DNA from: Qipengyuania sp. JC766
Lineage (GTDB): Bacteria; Pseudomonadota; Alphaproteobacteria; Sphingomonadales; Sphingomonadaceae
Direction: 5' to 3'
Length of the DNA: 64,000 nt
Assembly: GCF_040717445.1 (NCBI RefSeq)
Contig: NZ_JBFEFL010000001.1
Coordinates: forward strand, 744,001-808,000
This document shows, in pieces, positions 45,191 through 55,104 of the stretch (within the stretch, counting starts at the first letter, position 1; each line of letters opens with the position of its first letter). The translations under genes and the position numbers were made by a program. The notes below the pieces were generated by a model that was given only the letters and a program-made list of their open reading frames with translations, was not told the DNA's origin and ran no database searches.

Positions 45191-45955
45191 TTAGCTGCGC
45201 AGTCGCCAGCCCGTCCTGAATATGTATGCGATGATCCCGACGCATACGGCGAGGAAGCCGAGCGTCAGGCCGAGCGAGAGCCAGATCGAGACGTCCGCCT
45301 CGCCGTAGAACGTCCAGCGCAGGCCGCTGACGAGGAAGGCGATCGGGTTGGCGAGCGCGATCTTGTCCCAGGGGTCGGGCAGCATGTCGAGCGAGTAGAA
45401 TGTCCCGCCCAAGAACGTGAGCGGTGTCAGGATGAGCATGGGGATGATGCCCAGCTTCTCGAAATTGTCCGCCCATATTCCCAATGTGAAACCGAACAGG
45501 CTGAAAGCGGCGGCCACCAGCATGATGTAGAGTATGGCGAGGAACGGGTAGGCGATTGTGTAATCGACGAACAATCGCGCGGTCAGCAGGATGATCGCGG
45601 CGAGGATCAGGCTCTTGGTCGCGGCCGCGCCGACGAAGCCGATCAGCGTTTCGGCCACGCCCACGGGCGCGCTCAGCAATTCGTAGATCGTCCCGGTGAA
45701 GCGCGGCATGTAGATACCGAAGCTGGAATTGCTGGTCGTCTCGCCCAGCAGGGTCAGCATCAGCAGTCCGGGGATGATGAAGGCGGCGTAGTCCACCCCG
45801 CCGAGGTCGGGCATGCGCCCGCCGATCGCCGCGCCGAACACGATGAAATAGAGCGCAGTCGTCAGCACCGGCGCCAGCACCGACTGAAAGGCGGTGCGCA
45901 GGAAACGCAGTAGCTCGCGGGTGTAGATGGCCCTGGTGGACCGCCAGTTGATCAT
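45191..45955 (-). CDS. ABC-2 type transporter permease
   Basis: 254 aa with six predicted membrane helices and the ABC-2 pattern (AFQSVLAPVLTTALYFIVFG at the start; PLTFLGGTFYSLDMLP near residue 175), as in NodJ/DrrB/YadH exporters. Together with the ATPase upstream it forms an exporter; the substrate is unknown, but lipids, polysaccharides or drugs are typical. ATGA overlap with the ATPase gene (45952-45955). Confidence 0.93.
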   Translation of the reverse strand: MINWRSTRAIYTRELLRFLRTAFQSVLAPVLTTALYFIVFGAAIGGRMPDLGGVDYAAFIIPGLLMLTLLGETTSNSSFGIYMPRFTGTIYELLSAPVGVAETLIGFVGAAATKSLILAAIILLTARLFVDYTIAYPFLAILYIMLVAAAFSLFGFTLGIWADNFEKLGIIPMLILTPLTFLGGTFYSLDMLPDPWDKIALANPIAFLVSGLRWTFYGEADVSIWLSLGLTLGFLAVCVGIIAYIFRTGWRLRS

Positions 45956-46908
45956 GCCGACTGCTCCCCTTCACCCAGCAGCGAGACGAAAATCTCCTCG
46001 AGGCTGCTCTCCCGCGTGTCGATACCTACATAGTCGATCCCGGCGCGGGTCAGCGCCTTCGTAAGCTCCGCGACTTCGGCCTTGCCCTTGCCCGATCCGT
46101 CGCCGCCGCGATAGCAAAGTGTCCGTCCGCCCTCCTGCAGTTCGACGGGGAAACCCGCGATCGCGTGCGGGATCGTGTCCATCGGTTCGGCCAGCGCGAT
46201 GTGTGCCTCGGTCCGGCCGAGCCGGCCCATCATGGCGGTCTTCTCGTCGACCATCAGGATGCGGCCCTTGTTGATGATGCCGACCCGGTCGGACATCAGC
46301 TCGGCTTCCTCGATATAATGCGTGGTGAGGATGATGGTGACGCCCCGCGCGCGCATCTGGTCGATGATCGCCCACATGCCCTTGCGCAGTTCCACGTCCA
46401 CGCCCGCGGTCGGTTCGTCCAGGAACAAGAGGTCGGGCTCGTGCGCCAGCGCTTTGGCGATGAGCACGCGGCGCTTCATGCCGCCCGAAAGGGCCATGAT
46501 CCGTTCGTCGCGCTTGTCCCACAGGCTGAGACTGCGCAGGATCTCCTCGATCCGGTCGTCGTCCCGCGCAAGGCCGAACAGGCCGCGCGAATAGCTGACC
46601 GCGCGGTGCACCGGTTCGAACATGTCGGTGCTGAGTTCCTGCGGGACGAGGCCGATCCGCTTGCGCGCCGCGCGCCAGTCCTTCGCCATGTCGTGTCCGA
46701 AGGCGTGGATCGTGCCCGAAGTCACCCGGACCAGCCCGCACACCGCGCCGATCAGGGTCGTCTTGCCCGCCCCGTTCGGCCCGAGAAGGGCGAAAATCTC
46801 GCCTTTCCTTATGTCCAGATCGACATCGTCGAGGGCCTTGAAGCCGCCGTCATAGACCTTGGTCAGGTTGCTGATGCGAAGGATCGGCTCGGCGACTGTG
46901 TCTGTCAT
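45952..46908 (-). CDS. ABC transporter ATP-binding protein (DrrA/NodI/YadG type)
   Basis: 318 aa. Walker A GPNGAGKTT, Q-loop, signature LSGGMKRR, Walker B LLFLDEPTAGVD and the H-loop His in LTTHYIEEAELMSDRVG. A C-terminal extension (about 230-318) is typical of this export subfamily. Starts MTDTVAEPILRISNLTKVY at ATG 46908; 7 bp after queA. Partner of the ABC-2 permease. Confidence 0.94.
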   Translation of the reverse strand: MTDTVAEPILRISNLTKVYDGGFKALDDVDLDIRKGEIFALLGPNGAGKTTLIGAVCGLVRVTSGTIHAFGHDMAKDWRAARKRIGLVPQELSTDMFEPVHRAVSYSRGLFGLARDDDRIEEILRSLSLWDKRDERIMALSGGMKRRVLIAKALAHEPDLLFLDEPTAGVDVELRKGMWAIIDQMRARGVTIILTTHYIEEAELMSDRVGIINKGRILMVDEKTAMMGRLGRTEAHIALAEPMDTIPHAIAGFPVELQEGGRTLCYRGGDGSGKGKAEVAELTKALTRAGIDYVGIDTRESSLEEIFVSLLGEGEQSA

Positions 46909-46915
46909 GGCCGGC

Positions 46916-47944
46916 TCATGGCAGCAGCAGCGACGAATCGCCATAGCTATAAAACCGGTACTCCTGCGCGATCGCGTGCGCGTAAGCGGCCACCATGCGG
47001 TCCCGGCCCATCAAGGCGCTGACGAGCATGAACAGGGTGGAGCGCGGCAGGTGGAAATTCGTCATCAGCCCGTCGATCGCGCGGAAGCGGTAGCCGGGCG
47101 TGATGAAGATGTCGGTATCGCCCTCGAACGGCCGTATCGTCCCGCTCTCGTCCGCCGCGCTTTCCAGCAGGCGCAGGCTGGTCGTACCCACTGCGATTAC
47201 CCGCCGGCCGTCCGCGCGCGCGGCATTGAGCCGGTCGGCCGTTGCCTGGTCCACCCGGCCCCACTCGGAATGCATCACATGTTCTTCGGTATCGTCCGCC
47301 TTGACCGGCAGGAAGGTGCCGGCCCCGACATGGAGCGTGAGGACGGCGCTTTCCACGCCGCGTTCACCGAGCGCCGCCATGAGCGCGGGCGTGAAATGCA
47401 GCGAGGCTGTGGGCGCCGCGACTGCGCCGTCGCGCTGTGCGAACATCGTCTGGTAGTCTTCCCGGTCCCGCTCGTCCGTGGCGCGCTTGCCGGCGATATA
47501 GGGCGGCAGCGGCATGGTGCCGGCCCGTTCCAGCAGGATCTCGACCGGCTCCGCCCCTTCGAACGCCAGCACGAAGCTGCCGTCGGCAAGGCGGCTTTCC
47601 GCTATCGCGGTGACATCCCGGCCGAAATCGATCCGGTCGCCTTCGCGAAGCCGCTTGGCGTTGCGGATAAAGGCCTGCCAGCGTCGCAGGTCGATGCGCT
47701 TGTGCAGGGTCGCGCCGATGCGCGCTTCGCCCCGTGTACCCTGCAATTGTGCGGGGATGACCTTGGTATCGTTGAAGACCAAAACATCGCCTGACTGCAG
47801 CAGGTCGGGCAGGTCGCGGACGCTCCGGTCCTCGAAGGCGCCCTCCCCGCGCACGAGCAGCATGCGCGCGGCATCGCGCGGCGTCACGGGGCGCAGGGCG
47901 ATCCGCTCGGGCGGGAGTTCGAAATCGAAGAGGTCGACGCGCAT
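46916..47944 (-). CDS. queA: S-adenosylmethionine:tRNA ribosyltransferase-isomerase
   Basis: 342 aa. [19 protein letters not shown] start, [19 protein letters not shown] and [15 protein letters not shown] motifs. Transfers and isomerises ribose from SAM onto preQ1-34 in tRNA, giving epoxyqueuosine. Same strand and presumably same transcript as tgt, but with a three-gene transporter/outer-membrane insert between them. queG/queH not in the window. Confidence 0.97.
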   Translation of the reverse strand: MRVDLFDFELPPERIALRPVTPRDAARMLLVRGEGAFEDRSVRDLPDLLQSGDVLVFNDTKVIPAQLQGTRGEARIGATLHKRIDLRRWQAFIRNAKRLREGDRIDFGRDVTAIAESRLADGSFVLAFEGAEPVEILLERAGTMPLPPYIAGKRATDERDREDYQTMFAQRDGAVAAPTASLHFTPALMAALGERGVESAVLTLHVGAGTFLPVKADDTEEHVMHSEWGRVDQATADRLNAARADGRRVIAVGTTSLRLLESAADESGTIRPFEGDTDIFITPGYRFRAIDGLMTNFHLPRSTLFMLVSALMGRDRMVAAYAHAIAQEYRFYSYGDSSLLLP

Positions 47945-47982
47945 GGCGCGCCGCTACCAAATCCCGCGCCCTTGCGGGAGGA

Positions 47983-48657
47983 TTATTCGATCGGGGCGTT
48001 CAGCTCGTCCACCGTCACCGTCTCGCGCGGCACGACGTTCATCGCCGGCCGGGGCTTGTTGTCCGACGCCATGCTGGCCTGGATGATGCGGGTCGGGTTG
48101 GCGGGCGGCTCGCCGCGGTTGATCGCGTCGACCGCGGCCATGTTGCCGATCACGCGGCCGAAATTGGTGTAGTTCCGGTCCAGGCGGAAGTTCGGATAGA
48201 ACACGATGAAGAACTGGCTGTTCGCGCTGTCTTCGCTCTGCGCGCGGGCCATGGACACGGTGCCGCGAATATGCGGCATCGGATTGAATTCTTCCTCGAG
48301 GTCGGGAAGCTGCGATCCGCCCTCGCCCGTGCCGGTCGGATCGCCGGACTGCGCCATGAAACCTTCGATCACGCGGTGGAAGATCACCCCGTCGTAGAAG
48401 CCTTGGCGGGTCAGCGTCTTGATCCGCTCCACGTGGTTGGGTGCCCAGCTCGGCATCAGGCGGATCGCGACCCGCTCGCCGTTGGACAGGTCGAGCAGCC
48501 AGACGTTTTCCTGCTCCACGTTCTGGTCGTAGCTGATCGCTTCGTACTGCACGCGCGTGGTGGCGGCGGGCGCTTCGTCCGCTTCCTGCGCCAGCGAAAG
48601 GGTCGGGGTGAAGGCCAGGGCGGCAAGCGCGCCGGCAGTCAGAAATCGTGCAAACAT
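47983..48657 (-). CDS. Periplasmic cyclophilin-type peptidyl-prolyl isomerase
   Basis: 224 aa. Sec signal peptide (about 1-23, cleaved after LAQ), cyclophilin domain with FYDGVIFHRVIEGFMAQSGDP and GTVSMARAQSEDSANSQFFI, the catalytic core. Helps folding of exported proteins. ATG at 48657; the frame is open upstream to 48726. Between coaD and queA in the long minus-strand run. Confidence 0.95.
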   Translation of the reverse strand: MFARFLTAGALAALAFTPTLSLAQEADEAPAATTRVQYEAISYDQNVEQENVWLLDLSNGERVAIRLMPSWAPNHVERIKTLTRQGFYDGVIFHRVIEGFMAQSGDPTGTGEGGSQLPDLEEEFNPMPHIRGTVSMARAQSEDSANSQFFIVFYPNFRLDRNYTNFGRVIGNMAAVDAINRGEPPANPTRIIQASMASDNKPRPAMNVVPRETVTVDELNAPIE

Positions 48658-48736
48658 GGATATCCCGTCAGTCTGTCCGTTCGGAAAGGTGGAGTGCCGG
48701 ATAGCCGCGCGCCTCTGTCCGATCAATGAATGGACG

Positions 48737-49249
48737 TCAGTAGTCGCCCTTGCGCCCGATCTTATCCACCCGGGCGGTCACGTCGTCGCGTACCGCCATA
48801 CTGACGAAGGGGGCGATGTCCCCGCCATACATGGCGATTTCCTTGACCAGCTTGGATGCGATGGGCTGCAGGCTGACATCGGCCATGAGGAAGACCGTCT
48901 CGATCTCGTCATCCAGCTGCTGGTTCATGCCGGCCATCTGGTATTCGTATTCGAAATCCGCGACCGCGCGCAGGCCGCGCACGATGACATTGGCACCCTG
49001 CTTCCGGGCGAACTTCATCAGCAGGGCATCGAACCCCACCACCTCGACATTGCCGCAGTCGAGGTCCGCGACCTCGCGCTTCACCATCGCGAGCCGCTCT
49101 TCCGTCTCGAACATCGGGTTCTTCGACGGGTTGGTGGTGACGCCGATGATCAGCCGGTCGACCAGCTTGGCCCCGCGCCGGATGATGTCGCGATGGCCCA
49201 GCGTGATGGGATCGAACGTCCCGGGATAGATGCCGATACGTTCGCTCAC
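48737..49249 (-). CDS. coaD: Phosphopantetheine adenylyltransferase
   Basis: 170 aa. Starts GTG (SERIGIYPGTFDPITLGHRDII) with the TLGH nucleotidyltransferase motif, and ISSR-like C-terminal core GLRAVADFEYEYQM. Makes dephospho-CoA from 4'-phosphopantetheine. GTGA overlap with ispA stop (49246-49249). A typical sphingomonad order of ispA-coaD-PPIase-queA-tgt follows. Confidence 0.95.
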   Translation of the reverse strand: MSERIGIYPGTFDPITLGHRDIIRRGAKLVDRLIIGVTTNPSKNPMFETEERLAMVKREVADLDCGNVEVVGFDALLMKFARKQGANVIVRGLRAVADFEYEYQMAGMNQQLDDEIETVFLMADVSLQPIASKLVKEIAMYGGDIAPFVSMAVRDDVTARVDKIGRKGDY

Positions 49250-50148
49250 CGGTCGCGCTCCACGATAAACCGCGCCAGGCTGCGCAAGAGGTCCGCTTCC
49301 TTGCCGTGCTGCGCCAGATGGCCAATCGCCTGTTCGACCAGGAGCGTGGCCTGCTTGCGCGCACCCTCCACGCCCATCAGCGTGACGAAGGTCTGCTTGC
49401 CCTGCTCCTCGTCCTTGCGCAGCGCCTTGCCGGCGGCGTCCTCGTCCCCCTCGACATCGAGCAGGTCGTCGGCGATCTGGAAGGCCAGGCCGATATCGCG
49501 GGCGTAGGCGCGCAGGTGCCCCCGTCCTTCGACCGACAGCTTGGCAAGGACCGCGCCCATTTCGACCGATGCGCCCAGCAGCGCGCCGGTCTTCAGTTGC
49601 TGGAGCCGCGTAATCGCGGGCAGGTCGTAGTCGACGGCTTCGGACGCCATGTCCATCATCTGCCCGCCGGCCATGCCGTCCTTGCCGCTGGCCCGGGCCA
49701 GCGTGCTGACGAGGGCCGCACGCGTGAACGGGTCCACGAAAGTCGCGGCATCGGCGAGGATCTCGAATGCGAGCGCGTGCAGCGAGTCCCCGGCAAGGAC
49801 CGCGGTCGCCTCGTCGAAGGCGTTGTGCAATGTCGGCTTGCCATGGCGCAAATCGTCGTCGTCCATGCATGGCAGGTCGTCATGGATCAGGGAATAGACG
49901 TGGATCGATTCCACTGCGCAGCCGGCCCTGACGGACAGCTTGCGATCGACACCGTAAAGATCGGCAATCGCCTTCACCAGCAGGGGCCGCACGCGCTTGC
50001 CGCCGCCGATCGTGGCGTAGCGCATGGCTTCGACGAGGCGCGATCGCGTGTCCTGCGGCACCGGCAGCAGGAAATCGAATTCGGCATCCACCTCTTCCTG
50101 GATGCGCGAAAGAGCCTCGGGCAGCGGATTGTCGGATACGAGTTCCAC
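49246..50148 (-). CDS. ispA: Polyprenyl synthetase, farnesyl diphosphate synthase type
   Basis: 300 aa. First aspartate-rich motif DDLPCMDDDD (about 88-97), second DDLLDVEGDED, and GGGKRVRPLL. Condenses IPP with DMAPP/GPP to farnesyl diphosphate, feeding ubiquinone, undecaprenyl-P and hopanoid or carotenoid synthesis. GTG start at 50148 with weak AGGG upstream; 11 bp after xseB, a standard xseB-ispA pairing. Confidence 0.94.
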   Translation of the reverse strand: MELVSDNPLPEALSRIQEEVDAEFDFLLPVPQDTRSRLVEAMRYATIGGGKRVRPLLVKAIADLYGVDRKLSVRAGCAVESIHVYSLIHDDLPCMDDDDLRHGKPTLHNAFDEATAVLAGDSLHALAFEILADAATFVDPFTRAALVSTLARASGKDGMAGGQMMDMASEAVDYDLPAITRLQQLKTGALLGASVEMGAVLAKLSVEGRGHLRAYARDIGLAFQIADDLLDVEGDEDAAGKALRKDEEQGKQTFVTLMGVEGARKQATLLVEQAIGHLAQHGKEADLLRSLARFIVERDR

Positions 50149-50159
50149 TGGCCCAGCCC

Positions 50160-50411
50160 TCAGTTGCCGGTGTCGAAAGGCACCGTCCCGGTCGCCTTCC
50201 CGTCCGGGCCGGACACGATCTGCTCGATCCGCGCCTGCGCCGCGTCGAGCCGCGCCTGACAGTGCTTGCGCAGGACTTCGCCGCGTTCGTAGAGCGCGAT
50301 CGACTGGTCCAGCGGCACGTCGCCGCTTTCCAGTTTGTGCACAACCTCTTCCAGCGCTCTGAGCGCGTCTTCGAAGGTCATCGCGCTCACGTCTTCGGTA
50401 TTTTCGGCCAT
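50160..50411 (-). CDS. xseB: Exodeoxyribonuclease VII small subunit
   Basis: 83 aa helical protein with the XseB pattern MTFEDALRALEEVVHKLESGDVPLDQSIALYERG. With XseA degrades single-stranded DNA. XseA not here. ATG at 50411; the frame runs on upstream to 50909 but conserved residues begin here. First gene of the long minus-strand run. Confidence 0.95.
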   Translation of the reverse strand: MAENTEDVSAMTFEDALRALEEVVHKLESGDVPLDQSIALYERGEVLRKHCQARLDAAQARIEQIVSGPDGKATGTVPFDTGN

Positions 50412-50573
50412 GAATGACGCATTGACCGCCACCGGTCTCTTGGTCAAGCAAAGTGGCAGCAGGGATTGGGGGATTCGATGCAGCGACATTTTGCCCGCAA
50501 GGGCCGCCGGATCATGGCCGGACGGCGGCGTACACATGCGAACCGCGGGATGCGCCGATAGGGCTGGCGACGC

Positions 50574-51245
50574 ATGTTCATCGGTCACTTCGCCCCCGCC
50601 CTGGCTGCTGCCGCCCTCAGCCGGCGCGCGCCCAAGCTCGCGACGCTTTTCGTCGCGGCACAACTGGTCGACTGGGCGTTCTTCGCGCTCGGCCTGGCCG
50701 GCATCGAATCGATGCGGATCACGCCGGGTGCCAGTGCGATGAACCCGCTCGAACTGGTGCACCTCCCCTATACGCACAGTCTCGCCGGGACTGCGGCCTG
50801 GGCGACCGCCTTCGGCCTCGGGACCGCGATCGTCTTCCGCGAGGCGCTGGCGGGCCTGCTCGCCGGTTGCGTCGTGCTGTCGCACTGGTTTCTCGACCTG
50901 CTGGTCCACGTGCCGGACCTGACCCTGGCGGGCGGCGATGACCGGCTCGGCCTCGGCCTGTGGAACTTCCCCTGGATCGCCATCCCGCTGGAGCTGGCGC
51001 TCATCATCGCGGCCTTCGCGTTCTTCCTGCGGCGGACCAAGGGGCCGGTCGGGCCGCCGCTGGTCCTGATGGGCGTGATGCTGGCGCTGCAGGCCTATGC
51101 CTGGTTCGGGCCGGAGCCCGCTTCAGTGACGGCATTCTACGTCTCGGGCATCCTTGCCTTCGGCATCATCACCCTGCTCGCGAAATGGGCGGGGGACACG
51201 CGCTGGCACAAGCGCCATGCCAGCCTGACTTTTTCCACGACCTAG
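50574..51245 (+). CDS. Multipass membrane protein, YdjM/LexA-linked hydrolase-like
   Basis: 223 aa with about six membrane helices. An N-terminal GHFAPALAAA, LPYTHSL and VVLSHWFLDLLVHVPD put His and Asp residues where the YdjM (metal-dependent hydrolase) superfamily has them, although the family assignment is tentative. Upstream of purL by 63 bp; unrelated in pathway. A 17-bp tandem repeat begins at its stop codon. Confidence 0.78.
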   Translation: MFIGHFAPALAAAALSRRAPKLATLFVAAQLVDWAFFALGLAGIESMRITPGASAMNPLELVHLPYTHSLAGTAAWATAFGLGTAIVFREALAGLLAGCVVLSHWFLDLLVHVPDLTLAGGDDRLGLGLWNFPWIAIPLELALIIAAFAFFLRRTKGPVGPPLVLMGVMLALQAYAWFGPEPASVTAFYVSGILAFGIITLLAKWAGDTRWHKRHASLTFSTT

Positions 51246-51277
51246 CGCCCCCTCTGGAAGAGCGCCCCCTCTGGAAG
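51244..51277 (+). repeat. 17-bp perfect tandem repeat (two copies) before purL
   Basis: AGCGCCCCCTCTGGAAG at 51244-51260 and again at 51261-51277. The stop codon of the upstream gene lies next to copy one. Flanking CCTAGCGC (51241-51248) and GCGCTAGG (51291-51298) form an inverted repeat around both copies. In this position the second copy supplies the -35 (CTGGAA, 51271-51276) 17 bases before CTAGGG (51294-51299), a weak candidate promoter. Confidence 0.85.
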
Positions 51278-51308
51278 GGTGCGCGGCTTGGCGCTAGGGG
51301 ATTTCGCC

Positions 51309-53543
51309 ATGAGCGGAATCACCCCAGAAATCGTCGAGCAGCACGGCCTCAGCATCGAGGAATACGAGCGCGTCCTGAACGCCCTCGGCCGCGAGCCCAA
51401 CCTCGTGGAACTCGGCATCTTCTCGGTCATGTGGAGCGAACACTGCTCCTACAAGTCGAGCCGGCTGCATTTGAAGAAGCTGCCGACCGAGGCGCCTTGG
51501 GTGATCTGCGGCCCGGGCGAGAATGCCGGCGTGATCGACATCGGCGACGGGCAGGCGGCCATCTTCAAGATGGAGAGCCACAACCACCCGAGCTACATCG
51601 AACCCTACCAGGGCGCGGCGACGGGCGTGGGCGGCATCCTGCGCGACGTCTTCACCATGGGCGCGCGGCCAGTGGCGAACGCCAACGCGCTGCGCTTCGG
51701 TCAGCCCGACCATCCCAAGATGAAGCACTTGGTGCAGGGCGTGGTCGCGGGCATCGGCGGATACGGCAACTGCGTGGGCGTGCCGACAGTGTGCGGGGAG
51801 ACCAACTTCCATCCCGCCTATAACGGCAACATCCTCGTCAATGCGATGACCGTGGGCGTCGCGGACGCGGACCGGATCTTTTATTCGGCGGCCACGGGCG
51901 TCGGCAATCCGATCGTCTATGTCGGGTCCAAGACCGGGCGCGACGGCATCCATGGCGCCACCATGGCGAGCGCCGATTTCGGCGAGGACGCGGAAGAAAA
52001 GCGCCCCACCGTGCAGGTGGGCGATCCGTTCACGGAGAAGCTGCTGATCGAAGCCTGCCTCGAACTGATGGCGACCGACGCGATCGTCGCGATCCAAGAC
52101 ATGGGCGCGGCGGGCCTCACCAGTTCCAGCGTGGAAATGGCGACCAACGGCAAGGCCGGCATCCGGCTCGACATGAACAAGGTGCCCTGCCGCGAAGAGG
52201 GCATGACGCCCTACGAGATGATGCTGAGCGAGAGCCAGGAGCGGATGCTCATGGTGCTGAAGCCGGGCAAGGAAGCCATGGCCGAAGCGATCTTCCAGAA
52301 GTGGGAACTCGATTTCGCAGTCATCGGCGAAGTCACCGACACGCGCCACATGGTCCTCGAATTCGACGGCGAAGTGGTGTGCGACATCCCGCTCGGCCCG
52401 CTTGCCGCGGACGCGCCGGAATACGACCGGCCGTATCTCTCCTTGGAGGAATACACCGAATGGGCCGGCATCGCGCCCATGACCGACCGGCCGGACTCGC
52501 AGGACGTGGGGGCGGACCTTGTGCAGCTTCTCGCCAGTCCCGACCTCGCCTCGCGTCGCTGGATCAGCGAACAGTATGACAGCCAGGTCGGCGCGGACAC
52601 TCTCCAGACCGGCGGGGATGCCGGCGTGGTCCGGGTCCACGGCACGAAAAAGGCATTGGCGATCAGCACCGATTGCACCCCGCGCTACGTCCATGCGAAC
52701 CCGCGCGAAGGCGGGAAGCAGGCGATTGCGGAGGCTTATCGCAACCTCTGCGCGGTCGGCGCGCGGCCGCTGGCGGTCACCAACTGCCTCAACTTCGCCA
52801 ACCCGCAGCGGCCCGAGATCATGGCGCAGTTCGTCCACGCGCTCGACGGGATGGGCGCCGCCTGCCGCGCGCTCGACTTCCCGATCGTCAGCGGCAACGT
52901 CTCGCTCTACAACGAATCGAAGGCCACCGGCGGCGGCTCCGCTATCCTGCCGACCCCGGCCATCGGCGGCGTGGGGCTGATCGAGGACTACGATCGCATG
53001 ATGACCATGCCCTTCAAGGCGGAAGGGGATGCGATCTACCTCATCTGGCCGGAAGAATGGGCGACGCCCGATCCGGAACGCTCGCATCTGGGCAAGTCGC
53101 TCTGGTTGCGCGAGATCCACGGCCGCGACGAGGGCCGCGCACCGCCGGTCGACCTCACGTTGGAAAAGGCGGCGGGCGAGATCGTGCGCCAACTGATCGA
53201 AGACGGCCTGATCAACGCGGCGCACGACGTGTCCGACGGCGGCATCGCGGTCGCGCTGGCGGAAATGGCGATGGCGAGCGGGCTCGGCGCAGAGGTCGAG
53301 GCAAATCCGGACTACTCGCAGGCGCAGTGGTGGTTCGGCGAGGACCAGGGCCGCTACCTCGTCACCGTGCCGGATACCGACGCGCTGAACCGGGTGCTCG
53401 CCGAAGGGACGCAGGACGAGAACCACGCCCGCGTCGGCTTCCGCCGCCTGGGACGCGTCGGCGGCGAGACGCTGTTCGGCAAGACGGTGACCGAGATGCG
53501 CGAAGCCCATCGCAGCTTCTTCGAAGGCTGGATGGAAGCGTGA
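51309..53543 (+). CDS. purL: Phosphoribosylformylglycinamidine synthase, subunit II
   Basis: 744 aa, the small PurL form that works with PurS and Pur[11 protein letters not shown] and [22 protein letters not shown] motifs; ATP-binding and AIR-synthase-like halves. Fourth step of purine synthesis. ATG at 51309 after AGGGGA; the frame is open back to 51279. GTGA overlap with the nitroreductase gene. purS and purQ are not in the window. Confidence 0.97.
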   Translation: MSGITPEIVEQHGLSIEEYERVLNALGREPNLVELGIFSVMWSEHCSYKSSRLHLKKLPTEAPWVICGPGENAGVIDIGDGQAAIFKMESHNHPSYIEPYQGAATGVGGILRDVFTMGARPVANANALRFGQPDHPKMKHLVQGVVAGIGGYGNCVGVPTVCGETNFHPAYNGNILVNAMTVGVADADRIFYSAATGVGNPIVYVGSKTGRDGIHGATMASADFGEDAEEKRPTVQVGDPFTEKLLIEACLELMATDAIVAIQDMGAAGLTSSSVEMATNGKAGIRLDMNKVPCREEGMTPYEMMLSESQERMLMVLKPGKEAMAEAIFQKWELDFAVIGEVTDTRHMVLEFDGEVVCDIPLGPLAADAPEYDRPYLSLEEYTEWAGIAPMTDRPDSQDVGADLVQLLASPDLASRRWISEQYDSQVGADTLQTGGDAGVVRVHGTKKALAISTDCTPRYVHANPREGGKQAIAEAYRNLCAVGARPLAVTNCLNFANPQRPEIMAQFVHALDGMGAACRALDFPIVSGNVSLYNESKATGGGSAILPTPAIGGVGLIEDYDRMMTMPFKAEGDAIYLIWPEEWATPDPERSHLGKSLWLREIHGRDEGRAPPVDLTLEKAAGEIVRQLIEDGLINAAHDVSDGGIAVALAEMAMASGLGAEVEANPDYSQAQWWFGEDQGRYLVTVPDTDALNRVLAEGTQDENHARVGFRRLGRVGGETLFGKTVTEMREAHRSFFEGWMEA

Positions 53544-54226
53544 GCGAAGGGCACCGGCCCTTCCCCGACCTGCCCCGCCTGACGGACGAGGAGCGCGTCC
53601 AGCGATCCGCCGCCGCATTCGAGCGGCTGCGCTCACGCCATTCCTGCCGCGCCTTTGCCAATACGCCGGTGCCTCGGGCAGTCATCGAAAATGCGATTCT
53701 TGCCGCCGGTACCGCGCCCAGCGGCGCGAACCACCAGCCCTGGCATTTCGCGGCGATATCCTCCGCCGAAAAAAAGCGCGCCATCCGCGAGGCGGCGGAG
53801 GCCGAGGAGCGCAAGTTCTATGGCGACGGGGACAGCGCCGCGAAAGCGGGCGACGAATGGCTCGGTGCGCTGGCCCCGATCGGGACCGATGCGCACAAGC
53901 CCTATCTCGAAACCGCGCCCTGGCTCATCGCCTGCTTCGCGCAGCGCAAGGGCGGGATCGAGGAAGACGGCACCACGCAGAACTACTACGTCAGCGAAAG
54001 CCTCGGCATCGCCTGCGGCCTGCTGATCGCAACCCTGCACGAAGCGGGGCTGGCGACGCTGACGCATACGCCTTCACCCATGGGGTTCCTGCGCGAGCTG
54101 TGCGGTCGCCCGGATTGGGAAAAGCCGTTGATGATCGTCGTGGTGGGACACCCGGCCGTGGATGCGACCGTGCCGGAACACGCTCTGCGAAAGAAGCCGC
54201 TGGAGAAGATTTCCAGCTGGCTGTGA
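53540..54226 (+). CDS. Nitroreductase-family flavoprotein
   Basis: 228 aa from GTG overlapping the purL TGA (GTGA). FMN-binding signature [14 protein letters not shown] with [10 protein letters not shown], and [32 protein letters not shown]. Reduces nitro or related groups with NAD(P)H; some relatives (e.g. iodotyrosine-deiodinase-like) have other roles, and the longer N-terminus hints at that subgroup. Substrate unknown. Convergent with the Coq4-like gene. Confidence 0.9.
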   Translation: MSEGHRPFPDLPRLTDEERVQRSAAAFERLRSRHSCRAFANTPVPRAVIENAILAAGTAPSGANHQPWHFAAISSAEKKRAIREAAEAEERKFYGDGDSAAKAGDEWLGALAPIGTDAHKPYLETAPWLIACFAQRKGGIEEDGTTQNYYVSESLGIACGLLIATLHEAGLATLTHTPSPMGFLRELCGRPDWEKPLMIVVVGHPAVDATVPEHALRKKPLEKISSWL

Positions 54227-54239
54227 CGCTGGCTGTAAT

Positions 54240-55097
54240 TTAGGCCGCCTGCGGCGCGCCCTCTTCGGCGCCGGTTGCCAGCAGATTGTACGGATCGACG
54301 CCTTCCTCGCGCCAGATCCGGTGGCATTCGCGGTACCAGTGCGGCTCGGGAATGGCGAAGCGGCGGCGCGCCTCGTCCAGATTCATTGCCAGCAGGTCGC
54401 GGATCGACATGCCGACGAGCGCCGGGCACGCGGTGCCGGTCCGCTGCGCCTGGCGCACCGCTTTCAGCACGGGCGCCTTGCTGCCGCGAGTCATCTTCTT
54501 GATGTTGAGCGCCCCGGCATAGCCGATCAGCAGGTGCCCGTGGCTCGGCTGCTGGCCGTGGGTGAACAGCAGTACGCACTGTTCGCCCAGCGCATCGCGC
54601 CCGTACCCGGTCAGGACATGCATCAGGTCATGCGTGTCGCGGGAGCGATAGGAGAACCATGCGGTCAGGTCGTCGTACTTTCTGCGGCCCAGCTTGTCCG
54701 CTTCGGCGACCAGACCGGCGGCCGAAAGGCCTTCGGTTTCCATGAAGTCGCAATAGGCATGCGCGACCGTGCCGCGCGGCAATTCACGCAGCGTCTCGTG
54801 ATCGTCGAGGATCGGCGGCAGATAGGGTTCGTCGGCGCGCAACCGCTCCCCCTTCTCGCTCAGCACCAGGTTGCGCACGCGCGTCTTGAACGACTTGTTG
54901 GGCAGCGCCTCGAAGATGCGGAAGACGTGGCTGGTGTCCTCCTTGTCCTTCAGCAGTTCCCGGAAGTGGTGGAGCGCGGTCAGCGGCCGGTATTTCGGTT
55001 CCGGCCGGGCGGGATCGCGCAGCGGCGTGCCGTCGCGCGCGCGGTCCTGTGCATGAGCGGAGAGCGATTGATTCGCGAAATCGGCTGCCTGTTCCAT
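54240..55097 (-). CDS. Coq4-family protein
   Basis: 285 aa. The Coq4 zinc motif HDxxH-x11-E is exact: His156, Asp157, His160 and Glu172 (THDLMHVLTGYGRDALGE). Eukaryotic Coq4 organises the ubiquinone complex and has been linked to C1 modification of the ring; bacterial homologs are little studied. The N-terminal about 50 residues are variable. ATG at 55097 follows AAGGGGC directly. A promoter with an embedded palindrome lies immediately upstream, so expression is likely regulated. Confidence 0.88.
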   Translation of the reverse strand: MEQAADFANQSLSAHAQDRARDGTPLRDPARPEPKYRPLTALHHFRELLKDKEDTSHVFRIFEALPNKSFKTRVRNLVLSEKGERLRADEPYLPPILDDHETLRELPRGTVAHAYCDFMETEGLSAAGLVAEADKLGRRKYDDLTAWFSYRSRDTHDLMHVLTGYGRDALGEQCVLLFTHGQQPSHGHLLIGYAGALNIKKMTRGSKAPVLKAVRQAQRTGTACPALVGMSIRDLLAMNLDEARRRFAIPEPHWYRECHRIWREEGVDPYNLLATGAEEGAPQAA

Positions 55098-55104
55098 GCC
55101 CCTT

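Noticed and set aside
51294-53636. 780-codon minus-strand ORF opposite purL
   Set aside because: Shadow of purL; composition is His/Arg-rich noise, no family.
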